Below are positions 1 through 4,078 of a DNA stretch of 5,233 bases, piece after piece. Each line of letters begins with the position of its first letter. Position 1 is the first letter of the stretch. This DNA is from an uncultured Chryseolinea sp. (GTDB taxonomy: Bacteria; Bacteroidota; Bacteroidia; Cytophagales; Cyclobacteriaceae), in NCBI GenBank assembly GCA_946478915.1, contig CAMLER010000407.1, forward strand, positions 1-5,233, in the 5' to 3' direction. Both the position numbers and the translations under genes were made by a program. Below the pieces are notes generated by a model that made no database searches, had not been told where the DNA came from, and was given only the letters and a program-made list of their open reading frames with translations.

Positions 1-154
1 ATCAGCTACGGATCGTAATAATGAGTTGAATAACTTATTGCGCTCAAATACGGACTATTTACCATTGGCTTTTTTGATCTCAAAAGAATTTTGTCCGTTT
101 GGCATGTCGATGTCATTATTCTTATTTGATTGGCGTCTGGTTGTAGAAATAACA

Positions 155-619
155 TTACTGAACTTTCTTATCCTCGTCTATTTCTTTAGCATCCTGGTTT
201 TCGGAACTGAAGAAACAATGAAGGGCGCAGCCGTGCGATTTATCTTTGTAGCCTGCTTCTACCTTAGCAACTTCTTTTCCGGCTACTTTAACAACTCCAT
301 CAGCATCAGTGGTAACCACGTGACCTTTCATTGACTTGTAGCTTCCGTCTTTCTGGATCTTTCCTATCGTTTTTCCGCTCGCAGTTGTTACATCTCCATG
401 TCCGGAGATTACGCCGATTACTTTTCCGGTTTCGTCACATACTTTCCCGCTCTTAATCGAGCCAAGTGTTTTTCCGGCTTCATCGACTACAGTTCCATCT
501 GCCTGGAGGCGTGGATGCATGCCTCTGTGTTTCGGCGGCATCTCTCTTTTCTGAGCTTCTTGCGCATACGTAAATGATATCGCAAAGAGCATCAGCATTA
601 TCATCGAAAGTGTTTTCAT
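155..619 (-). CDS. Secreted five-fold beta-flower repeat protein
   Basis: Encodes 154 residues. Residues 1-19 look like a Sec signal peptide (Lys at position 2, hydrophobic stretch 5-16, likely cleavage after Tyr-Ala before Gln20), so the protein is probably exported. The body (about 40-120) is a series of short glycine-rich repeats of roughly 17 residues with the pattern D/S-G-x-V-x-(3-5)-G-K-x-(I/L)-G-x-I, clearest at 41-55, 57-71, 74-88 and 107-120. This matches the small five-fold beta-flower type of repeat protein known mostly from Bacteroidota, whose function is unknown. The repeats end in a Cys-Ala-Leu-His-Cys-Phe-Phe segment (Cys131, Cys135), then a charged tail of about 16 residues. 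The two Cys and nearby His residues (His129, His134) could bind metal or form a disulfide; that is inference. The ATG is preceded by an A/T-rich leader without Shine-Dalgarno, and a TGA-N6-TCA dyad lies 80 bp upstream. The upstream operon ends at its own terminator, so this gene should have its own promoter. Confidence 0.8.
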   Translation of the reverse strand: MKTLSMIMLMLFAISFTYAQEAQKREMPPKHRGMHPRLQADGTVVDEAGKTLGSIKSGKVCDETGKVIGVISGHGDVTTASGKTIGKIQKDGSYKSMKGHVVTTDADGVVKVAGKEVAKVEAGYKDKSHGCALHCFFSSENQDAKEIDEDKKVQ

Positions 620-698
620 AGTTCGTGTGTTTTAGTTAACAATAGGTAAAGATTATAATTACACTTCACGGGCGGGTTGACTTTTCTACAACCCTAAA

Positions 699-714
699 CA
701 TGACTTTTGTCATG
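699..714. promoter_or_regulatory. Crp/Fnr-type dyad upstream of the beta-flower gene
   Basis: The sequence holds a perfect 6-4-6 inverted repeat, CATGAC-TTTT-GTCATG. Its core is TGA-N6-TCA, the layout recognised by Crp/Fnr-family regulators (E. coli CRP and FNR sites share this core). A second, weaker dyad lies at 674-694 (GGGTTG, nine bases, CAACCC) and repeats the TGACTTTT half at 678-685, exactly 23 bp from the same string at 701-708. Both lie upstream of the minus-strand gene starting at 619, at about -55 to -95 from its ATG, a sensible place for an activator. Regulator identity is inference; no crp/fnr gene is in the window. Confidence 0.5.
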
Positions 715-728
715 ATTGGAGAGTTACT

Positions 729-767
729 AAAAACAAAAAAGGCCGCGAACAGTGCCCGCGACCTTTT
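729..767 (-). terminator. Intrinsic terminator of the two-gene HMA operon
   Basis: Read on the minus strand, an 11-bp stem (AAAAGGTCGCG pairing with CGCGGCCTTTT through one G-U wobble; arms at 757-767 and 737-747) with a nine-base loop is followed by a T-rich run (TTTTTTGTTTTT including the end of the stem). It starts 18 bases past the stop codon of the second HMA gene. The A-rich 5' arm makes the hairpin nearly symmetric, but the strong G/C core and T tract favour minus-strand termination, in line with gene direction. It separates the HMA pair from the beta-flower gene. Confidence 0.88.
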
Positions 768-784
768 GGTAATTCTGATTTGGT

Positions 785-991
785 TTAAAGTGCTTCTGCT
801 TTGTATCCCGCCTTTTCTACTGCTTGGATAATTTTTGCCTGATCCTTTTCGCCAATAACAGTAAGAACTTTTGCAGGATTATTGTAGTCAACTTCCCAGT
901 TGTCCTCACCTAAAGCCTCATTCAGGAAAGGTGTTACTTTCGCCACGCATCCTGAGCACTTTATCGTTGTTTTGAATTTTGTTGTTTCCAT
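785..991 (-). CDS. HMA-domain metallochaperone-like protein, CxxC type
   Basis: Encodes 68 residues, the size of a single heavy-metal-associated (HMA, CopZ/Atx1-like) domain with nothing added. The metal-binding loop is Ile-Lys-Cys12-Ser-Gly-Cys15, followed by Val-Ala-Lys-Val as in the first helix of the fold. The usual Gly-Met before the first Cys is replaced by Ile-Lys. The C-terminal half, Ile-Ile-Gln-Ala-Val-Glu-Lys-Ala-Gly-Tyr (55-64), is the standard last helix of HMA domains. Such proteins bind Cu(I) or another soft metal and pass it to P-type ATPases or act as buffers; which metal is used here cannot be read from sequence. It lies 11 bp after the other HMA gene, with an A/T-only spacer and no Shine-Dalgarno, and is closed by a strong terminator, so the two are almost certainly co-transcribed. 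Confidence 0.9.
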   Translation of the reverse strand: METTKFKTTIKCSGCVAKVTPFLNEALGEDNWEVDYNNPAKVLTVIGEKDQAKIIQAVEKAGYKAEAL

Positions 992-1002
992 TTTATTAAA
1001 AA

Positions 1003-1209
1003 TTAAAGAGTTCCATTTACAACATTATATCCGGCTTTCTGAATTGCCTGGATAACAGCATCCTTTGTGAGCCCATTTGTCAATTCAATTTCGGCCTTTG
1101 TAGGAGCCATTGACGTGACAGATCCGCCAACAGCGATTACTGTGTTTGCTACTGTCGTTTGACAATGAGTGCTTTTCATATTGGGGATTGTCAGATTTAT
1201 CGTTTCCAT
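1003..1209 (-). CDS. HMA-fold protein with variant Ser-Thr-His-Cys metal loop
   Basis: Encodes 68 residues, the same length as its downstream neighbour and sharing the Met-Glu-Thr start and the Ile-Gln-Ala-hydrophobic-x-Lys-Ala-Gly-Tyr ending (54-61), so the pair probably arose by duplication and divergence. The loop reads Asn-Met11-Lys-Ser13-Thr-His15-Cys16, where a normal HMA domain has Met-x-Cys-x-x-Cys. The first Cys is therefore Ser and a His precedes the second Cys. The rest of the fold looks intact (Val20 helix, acidic strand near 40-43, final helix), so this is a functional variant rather than a decayed gene. It may bind a different metal, bind through His/Cys, or act as a partner of the CxxC protein; these are inferences. 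It is the first gene of the pair, with a copy of the shared 30-bp leader motif ending 52 bases before its ATG. Confidence 0.85.
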   Translation of the reverse strand: METINLTIPNMKSTHCQTTVANTVIAVGGSVTSMAPTKAEIELTNGLTKDAVIQAIQKAGYNVVNGTL

Positions 1210-1261
1210 ATTCTTGTTGTTTTCTTTTATGTAAATAAACGATGTCGGGGTCTGGATTGCT

Positions 1262-1291
1262 TTATATTATAGCAGGGACGTTTTATATAAT
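1262..1291 (-). promoter_or_regulatory. Shared leader motif, copy A, upstream of the HMA operon
   Basis: Minus-strand motif ATYATATAA, six variable bases, then CCKGCTWWARTAYAA. This copy matches copy B (3196-3225) at 21 of 30 positions and copy C (3367-3396) at 21 of 30 without gaps, and ends 52 bases before the ATG of the first HMA gene. It overlaps the last base of the reductase gene, so the HMA operon probably has a promoter of its own here. A TATAAT string (1266-1271 on this strand) lies inside it. Whether it is a core promoter, an operator or both is not known. Confidence 0.5.
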
Positions 1292-2337
1292 TATAAGCTC
1301 GTTTTGATCGTCACGCCATCCGACAGTGGGAATCCCTGGCAAAGCAGGATTTGCCCCTGATTGAGTTCTTCGCCCGTCAGGATGTGATTTTTCCGGAGCT
1401 TAACTTCTCCACTGATAAGTCTTGCTTTGCAAGTGCCACATTGGCCTTCTGTGCATGAGAAGGGTAGCTTGATTCCCTGCTCCAAACATGCTTGCAAAAT
1501 TGATTTGCCACCTTTGACTATTACGAGGGTCTCCTCACCATTTGTGTCAACGATTATCTCTTGATCACGAAGGCTTGAAAAGTCAAAAAAATCCATTTTT
1601 TTAGAAGGAACGAAAAATACTTCTTTTCTCACTCCTGGTCGTCCCGAACCGATTGCTCGAACTGTGGTGCTAACGAGATCCATGAAGCTTTCCGGCCCAC
1701 AGGTGAAATACTCTGGGCGGTAATCCCTTTCTGCTAAAATGCCTTTGATGACCTTTTTGGTAATCAGCGGTGAAAGCCGCCCCTTGTAAAAAACGGGAAA
1801 GTCAGCTGGCAGATTTTCACTTTGACTTAATACGTGATGGATTTTTATTCGTTCGGGGAATCGGTCTTCCAGTTGATGCAGTTCATTTTTGAAGATTATT
1901 CGATCGTAAGATTTGTTCGAGTAAATCAGCGATATCGTGGAACGAGGCTCATCTCGCAAAACACTTTTAATAATTGAGAGGATGGGCGTGATACCGCTAC
2001 CAGCTGCAAACATTATTAGATGTCTCTTGATCTCTGAGGAAGGCTCAATGGTAAAGTTACCGGACACTTCTTGTAAATCAATTGTGAGTGAATCTTTTGC
2101 GTTCAAGAGATAGTTGGATACGATTCCATCAGCAACTGATCGGACCGTTATTCCCAACAATTCTTCATGAGGCGCTGTATGAAACGAATAGGTGCGTGCA
2201 ATACTTGCACCGTTGATTTGAAAACTGAAAAGACCATGTTGACCCGGCTTGAAGCCTTTGAAATTCTCAGGCCGTTTGAAATAAACGCTGATCGAATCGG
2301 TCGTAGTCTTTTCGGTTCTCAGTATTTGTATCTGCAT
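1291..2337 (-). CDS. PaaE-type NAD(P)H flavin/[2Fe-2S] oxidoreductase
   Basis: Encodes 348 residues from the ATG at 2337. An in-frame TTG lies two codons upstream at 2343, but ATG is preferred. Three domains are seen in order: an FAD-binding barrel (about 1-100) with the flavin motif Arg48-Thr-Tyr-Ser51; an NAD(P)-binding domain (about 105-225) with Gly113-Ser-Gly-Ile-Thr-Pro118 and Cys213-Gly-Pro-Glu216; and a C-terminal plant-type ferredoxin domain (about 260-348) with cluster ligands Cys295, Cys300, Cys303 and Cys333. This is the layout of PaaE, phenol hydroxylase reductase-type and Hmp-like ferredoxin reductases: electrons pass from NAD(P)H through FAD to the [2Fe-2S] cluster and on to a partner oxygenase, desaturase or other acceptor. 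All motifs are intact. No oxygenase is nearby, so the partner is unknown; the neighbouring DoxX and SnoaL-like genes give only a general redox context. It follows the DoxX stop by 94 bases with no clear terminator, so co-transcription is likely. Confidence 0.93.
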   Translation of the reverse strand: MQIQILRTEKTTTDSISVYFKRPENFKGFKPGQHGLFSFQINGASIARTYSFHTAPHEELLGITVRSVADGIVSNYLLNAKDSLTIDLQEVSGNFTIEPSSEIKRHLIMFAAGSGITPILSIIKSVLRDEPRSTISLIYSNKSYDRIIFKNELHQLEDRFPERIKIHHVLSQSENLPADFPVFYKGRLSPLITKKVIKGILAERDYRPEYFTCGPESFMDLVSTTVRAIGSGRPGVRKEVFFVPSKKMDFFDFSSLRDQEIIVDTNGEETLVIVKGGKSILQACLEQGIKLPFSCTEGQCGTCKARLISGEVKLRKNHILTGEELNQGQILLCQGFPLSDGVTIKTSL

Positions 2338-2431
2338 AATCAAACTAACGGAAATATTTCAGATGCATTTTTGCAGTTTAGCTGGTATCATTTACATAAT
2401 TATCAAATCCCTAAACGGCAGGCTGTTTTCC

Positions 2432-2779
2432 TTATCCCTCGCCAGCCTGCGTGCCCGACCAGTTCATGAAGAAACCATTGCTAGCGTGGGTTGTGAAAAT
2501 CGCTCCAAGCATAATCAGGATTAACGCCCCCGCGAGAACCCTGGTGAATGCCCCGACAACAAGTGCTATCATTCCTACACTTTCAAGAAGTATGATTCCC
2601 ACAGCAAGGAGGTAGGGAAGGCCGATCACTCCTGTAAAGAATTCCACTGTGCCGTCATATCCATAGCCACCAAACCATCCAAAAAGTTTTTGTGCACCAT
2701 GTGCTGCTAAGACAATGCCAAGACCAATGCGCGTAATCAAAAGAGAAAGGTCAAGTTTTCTGTTTAAAGTTGTTATCAT
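2432..2779 (-). CDS. DoxX-family membrane protein, apparently C-terminally shortened
   Basis: Encodes 115 residues from the ATG at 2779, seven bases after the SnoaL-like stop. The frame stays open further upstream to 2950, but that part overlaps the SnoaL-like gene and reads as low-complexity non-coding sequence. DoxX hallmarks are present: an amphipathic start (Leu-Asp-Leu-Ser-Leu-Leu-Ile-Thr-Arg), the first helix ending in Ala-Ala-His-Gly-Ala-Gln-Lys-Leu-Phe-Gly-Trp-Phe-Gly-Gly (26-39), a second helix (about 54-74, with Glu66-Ser) and a third (about 79-96), then His98-Ala-Ser-Asn-Gly-Phe-Phe-Met-Asn-Trp. Relatives usually continue after Gly-Glu-Gly into a fourth helix of about 30 residues; here a TAA follows at once. 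The next 94 bases have stops in all three frames and no hydrophobic continuation, so the helix is missing rather than simply frameshifted. DoxX proteins are inner-membrane proteins linked to redox and sulfur/thiol stress; the exact role is uncertain. Confidence 0.85.
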   Translation of the reverse strand: MITTLNRKLDLSLLITRIGLGIVLAAHGAQKLFGWFGGYGYDGTVEFFTGVIGLPYLLAVGIILLESVGMIALVVGAFTRVLAGALILIMLGAIFTTHASNGFFMNWSGTQAGEG

Positions 2780-2786
2780 ATCACTT

Positions 2787-3146
2787 TTAGTTTTCGTAGA
2801 AAAATTGTTCTTTAATGATTTGCCCATCTTTCCAGTGTTGAACTGCGACTTGAGTGTACTTTCGCACGCCCCATTTCTTATGCGTGTAGTCATAGCTCCA
2901 TATTGCAAATGAAACACTGCCATTGATTGCCATTCCTTGAACTGATGCACCTCGGAATTCAGTTACGTTACCGAGAAATTCTATTTCTCGAAGTCGATTT
3001 GCGGCTTTGCCTTTTGTTCCTGGCTGCGAATTTTCCTGCATCTCAACATCATTGTGATAGTATTTGTCGAATGCTTCCAGGGTCTTGCCGCTTAGGAGAA
3101 GCGAGTTGAGGTCATTAAGAGATTTTTCGATTTGTGATTCAGTCAT
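2787..3146 (-). CDS. SnoaL/NTF2-like protein
   Basis: Encodes 119 residues with no signal peptide or membrane segment, so cytoplasmic. It has the layout of small NTF2-fold (SnoaL-like) proteins: two N-terminal helices, Tyr29-Tyr-His-Asn-Asp-Val-Glu-Met-Gln-Glu-Asn (where family members have a Tyr-x-x-Asp/Asn-x-V-x-M-Q-E-N segment), a helix around 46-58, and three strands ending with Trp105-Lys-Asp-Gly-Gln-Ile-Ile-Lys-Glu-Gln-Phe-Phe-Tyr. The fold forms a cone-shaped pocket used by isomerases, hydrolases or ligand-binding proteins; the family is too diverse to name a substrate. It is the first gene of a probable three-gene unit with DoxX (7-base gap) and the flavin reductase. The ATG has an A/T-rich leader without Shine-Dalgarno, with leader motif copy B ending 49 bases upstream. 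Confidence 0.82.
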   Translation of the reverse strand: MTESQIEKSLNDLNSLLLSGKTLEAFDKYYHNDVEMQENSQPGTKGKAANRLREIEFLGNVTEFRGASVQGMAINGSVSFAIWSYDYTHKKWGVRKYTQVAVQHWKDGQIIKEQFFYEN

Positions 3147-3195
3147 AGTTTTGAAATTTGATATGACTGAAAACGGCTGGCGTAGAAGCGCTGAT

Positions 3196-3225
3196 TTGTA
3201 TTTAAGCCGGACAGAATTATATAAT
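3196..3225 (-). promoter_or_regulatory. Shared leader motif, copy B, upstream of the SnoaL-like gene
   Basis: Copy B of the 30-bp motif (ATYATATAA, six variable bases, CCKGCTWWARTAYAA). It is 22 of 30 identical to copy C, which lies 171 bp away, and 21 of 30 to copy A, all without gaps. It ends 49 bases before the ATG of the SnoaL-like gene, the same distance copy C keeps from the ATG of the putative micropeptide. It contains a perfect TTATATAA palindrome and, on the plus strand, TTAAGCCGG. No TTG / TAnnTTTG pair (the usual Bacteroidota promoter) is evident at the right spacing, so the motif may itself carry the promoter or an operator. Confidence 0.5.
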
Positions 3226-3239
3226 CCTTTGAATCACAA

Positions 3240-3317
3240 TTAAAATACAACTAGTAAACAGGCTCCAGCGACTAAGACGCCAAAAGTAAGAAGTATAATC
3301 CTTCGTGTGGTTTTCAT
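3240..3317 (-). CDS. Possible 25-residue membrane micropeptide
   Basis: A 25-codon frame starts Met-Lys-Thr-Thr-Arg-Arg and continues as one hydrophobic segment to the end (Ile7 to Phe25, with one Cys at position 20). This is the layout of a single-helix inner-membrane micropeptide, positive end inside. In favour: the composition is strongly membrane-like, it lies on the coding strand in a gap otherwise without genes, and copy C of the shared leader motif sits 49 bases before its ATG, exactly as copy B does for the SnoaL-like gene. Against: the frame is very short, and an AAAGGAG string directly abuts the ATG, too close for a normal Shine-Dalgarno. I do not recognise a family. It could instead be a chance frame in the SnoaL-unit leader. 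Confidence 0.4.
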   Translation of the reverse strand: MKTTRRIILLTFGVLVAGACLLVVF

Positions 3318-3331
3318 CTCCTTTAGAATTG

Positions 3332-3369
3332 TAATGTAAAGGTAATGCTACACGCAGGCGTTTACATTA
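3332..3369. repeat. 9-bp inverted repeat between the micropeptide start and leader motif C
   Basis: TAATGTAAA (3332-3340) and TTTACATTA (3361-3369) form a perfect 9-bp inverted repeat with a 20-base spacer. A GTAATG string is also directly repeated (3331-3336 and 3342-3347, 11 bp apart). The outer arm overlaps the end of leader motif copy C by three bases. Arms 29 bp centre to centre would fall on nearly the same DNA face, which suits a dimeric regulator. It could also be a weak A/T-rich hairpin past the cyclase stop; no T tract follows, so it is a poor intrinsic terminator. Confidence 0.35.
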
Positions 3370-3396
3370 TACTTAAGCCGGGAGAAGTTATATGAT
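3367..3396 (-). promoter_or_regulatory. Shared leader motif, copy C
   Basis: Copy C of the 30-bp motif, 22 of 30 identical to copy B and 21 of 30 to copy A. It lies just past the stop codon of the cyclase-YHS gene and ends 49 bases before the ATG of the putative micropeptide at 3317. A TATAAT string (3366-3371 on the minus strand) sits at its downstream end and could serve as a -10 element. Its position right after a gene end and its fixed spacing to a start codon argue for a promoter or operator rather than a coding remnant. Confidence 0.5.
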
Positions 3397-3404
3397 TTAC
3401 AAAT

Positions 3405-4049
3405 CTACGGAAGTCGAAATGATTCGGGATAAGCAGTGAAAAGGGTCATGCAGTGACTGCTGCAAAAGTGAAACGTTTCATTTTGATAAGTAACAAGGTG
3501 ATCTTCATTTTGAGGATCTACAAGCATGTGGCACACCGGGTCAATATGAAACGGATTTGACTGTGTTGTGGTCAATTCAAAAACCTCAATATGGCTCATA
3601 ACATTCTTTAGCTTGTGTTTTCCTGTGGACACAAACTCAAAGCTGATGACAGTTGGAAGTTCATCGACATAGGCTGATGAACACAAAATTTGGCCGCGAC
3701 TAGCTAGATTCATGATACGAGAGGCCACGTTGATTGGCGATCCAAATAAATTTCCCTCCTCGATGAGGATAGATCCATAATGGATGCCCATATGAATTGA
3801 AAGAAAATGATGTTCATGAGCAATTGTAATGAGTTTTTGGGCGGTAGTGACAATGTCAATTGGAACATCAGAAATCATGACGACTTGATCTCCGATCCGT
3901 TGCATGACCTGTGTGCTCCCACAGAGCGATTGCTCGACAAGCTGCATGTATTTATTCACGATTTTAGCTGCGGAAGCACCGCCATGAATATCTGTCATAG
4001 CGGTGTATCCCGTAAGGTCTGCCATTAAAATCGCTACATTTTTTTCCAT
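3405..4049 (-). CDS. Class III nucleotidyl cyclase domain fused to a YHS domain
   Basis: Encodes 214 residues from the ATG at 4049; a TTG two codons upstream (4055) is in frame but less likely. Residues 1-160 are a cyclase homology domain. Both metal-binding Asp are present (Asp11 in Ala-Asp-Leu-Thr-Gly-Tyr-Thr, Asp54 in Arg-Ile-Gly-Asp), as are the transition-state Asn107 and Arg111 (Gly-Ser-Pro-Ile-Asn-Val-Ala-Ser-Arg). The two purine-selecting positions, Lys and Asp in adenylyl cyclases, are Gln50 and Asn100. Residues about 168-214 form a YHS domain: Asp-Pro-Val-Cys173-His-Met, Tyr188, Phe-His-Phe-Cys196-Ser-Ser-His-Cys200, Tyr207-Pro. YHS domains occur in copper P-type ATPases and metal-related proteins and probably bind soft metal through the Cys residues. 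No membrane segment or signal peptide is seen, so a soluble cytoplasmic protein. It follows the TolC-like gene by 29 bases and is probably co-transcribed with it. A metal-sensing cyclase is a reasonable but untested reading. Confidence 0.9.
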   Translation of the reverse strand: MEKNVAILMADLTGYTAMTDIHGGASAAKIVNKYMQLVEQSLCGSTQVMQRIGDQVVMISDVPIDIVTTAQKLITIAHEHHFLSIHMGIHYGSILIEEGNLFGSPINVASRIMNLASRGQILCSSAYVDELPTVISFEFVSTGKHKLKNVMSHIEVFELTTTQSNPFHIDPVCHMLVDPQNEDHLVTYQNETFHFCSSHCMTLFTAYPESFRLP

Positions 4050-4078
4050 TGCCAATTTGTCCCAAAGGTAGCAATTGC

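Noticed and set aside
1..154. Short minus-strand frames after the beta-flower stop, including 16- and 36-codon ATG frames
   Set aside because: They are very short, have no upstream signal and no family resemblance. The stretch is A/T-rich and looks like ordinary intergenic sequence; I also found no terminator in it.
26..334. Plus-strand 102-codon frame with a hydrophobic product
   Set aside because: Its second half is antisense to the well-supported secreted repeat protein and its composition is that of a frame shadow; it has no recognisable domain.
700..831. Plus-strand 43-codon frame with a hydrophobic C-terminal half
   Set aside because: It runs through the terminator hairpin and antisense into the CxxC HMA gene; the hydrophobic part is a shadow of that gene.
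2413..2429. AAAC / GTTT inverted repeat after the DoxX stop as a terminator
   Set aside because: The stem is only four perfect pairs with an eight- to nine-base loop and no T tract on the minus strand, so it should not stop transcription into the reductase gene.
2780..2950. N-terminal extension of the DoxX frame
   Set aside because: The extension overlaps the SnoaL-like gene on the same strand and lacks family similarity; the ATG at 2779, right after the SnoaL-like stop, gives the normal DoxX N-terminus.
3807..4028. Plus-strand 73-codon frame inside the cyclase gene
   Set aside because: It is fully antisense to conserved catalytic motifs of the cyclase domain; no independent support.
4063..4070. 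TACCTTTG on the minus strand, matching the Bacteroidota -7 consensus TAnnTTTG, in the TolC/cyclase gap
   Set aside because: No TTG lies at the expected 19-21 base spacing upstream and the leader would be only about ten bases; the short gap favours co-transcription with the TolC-like gene.
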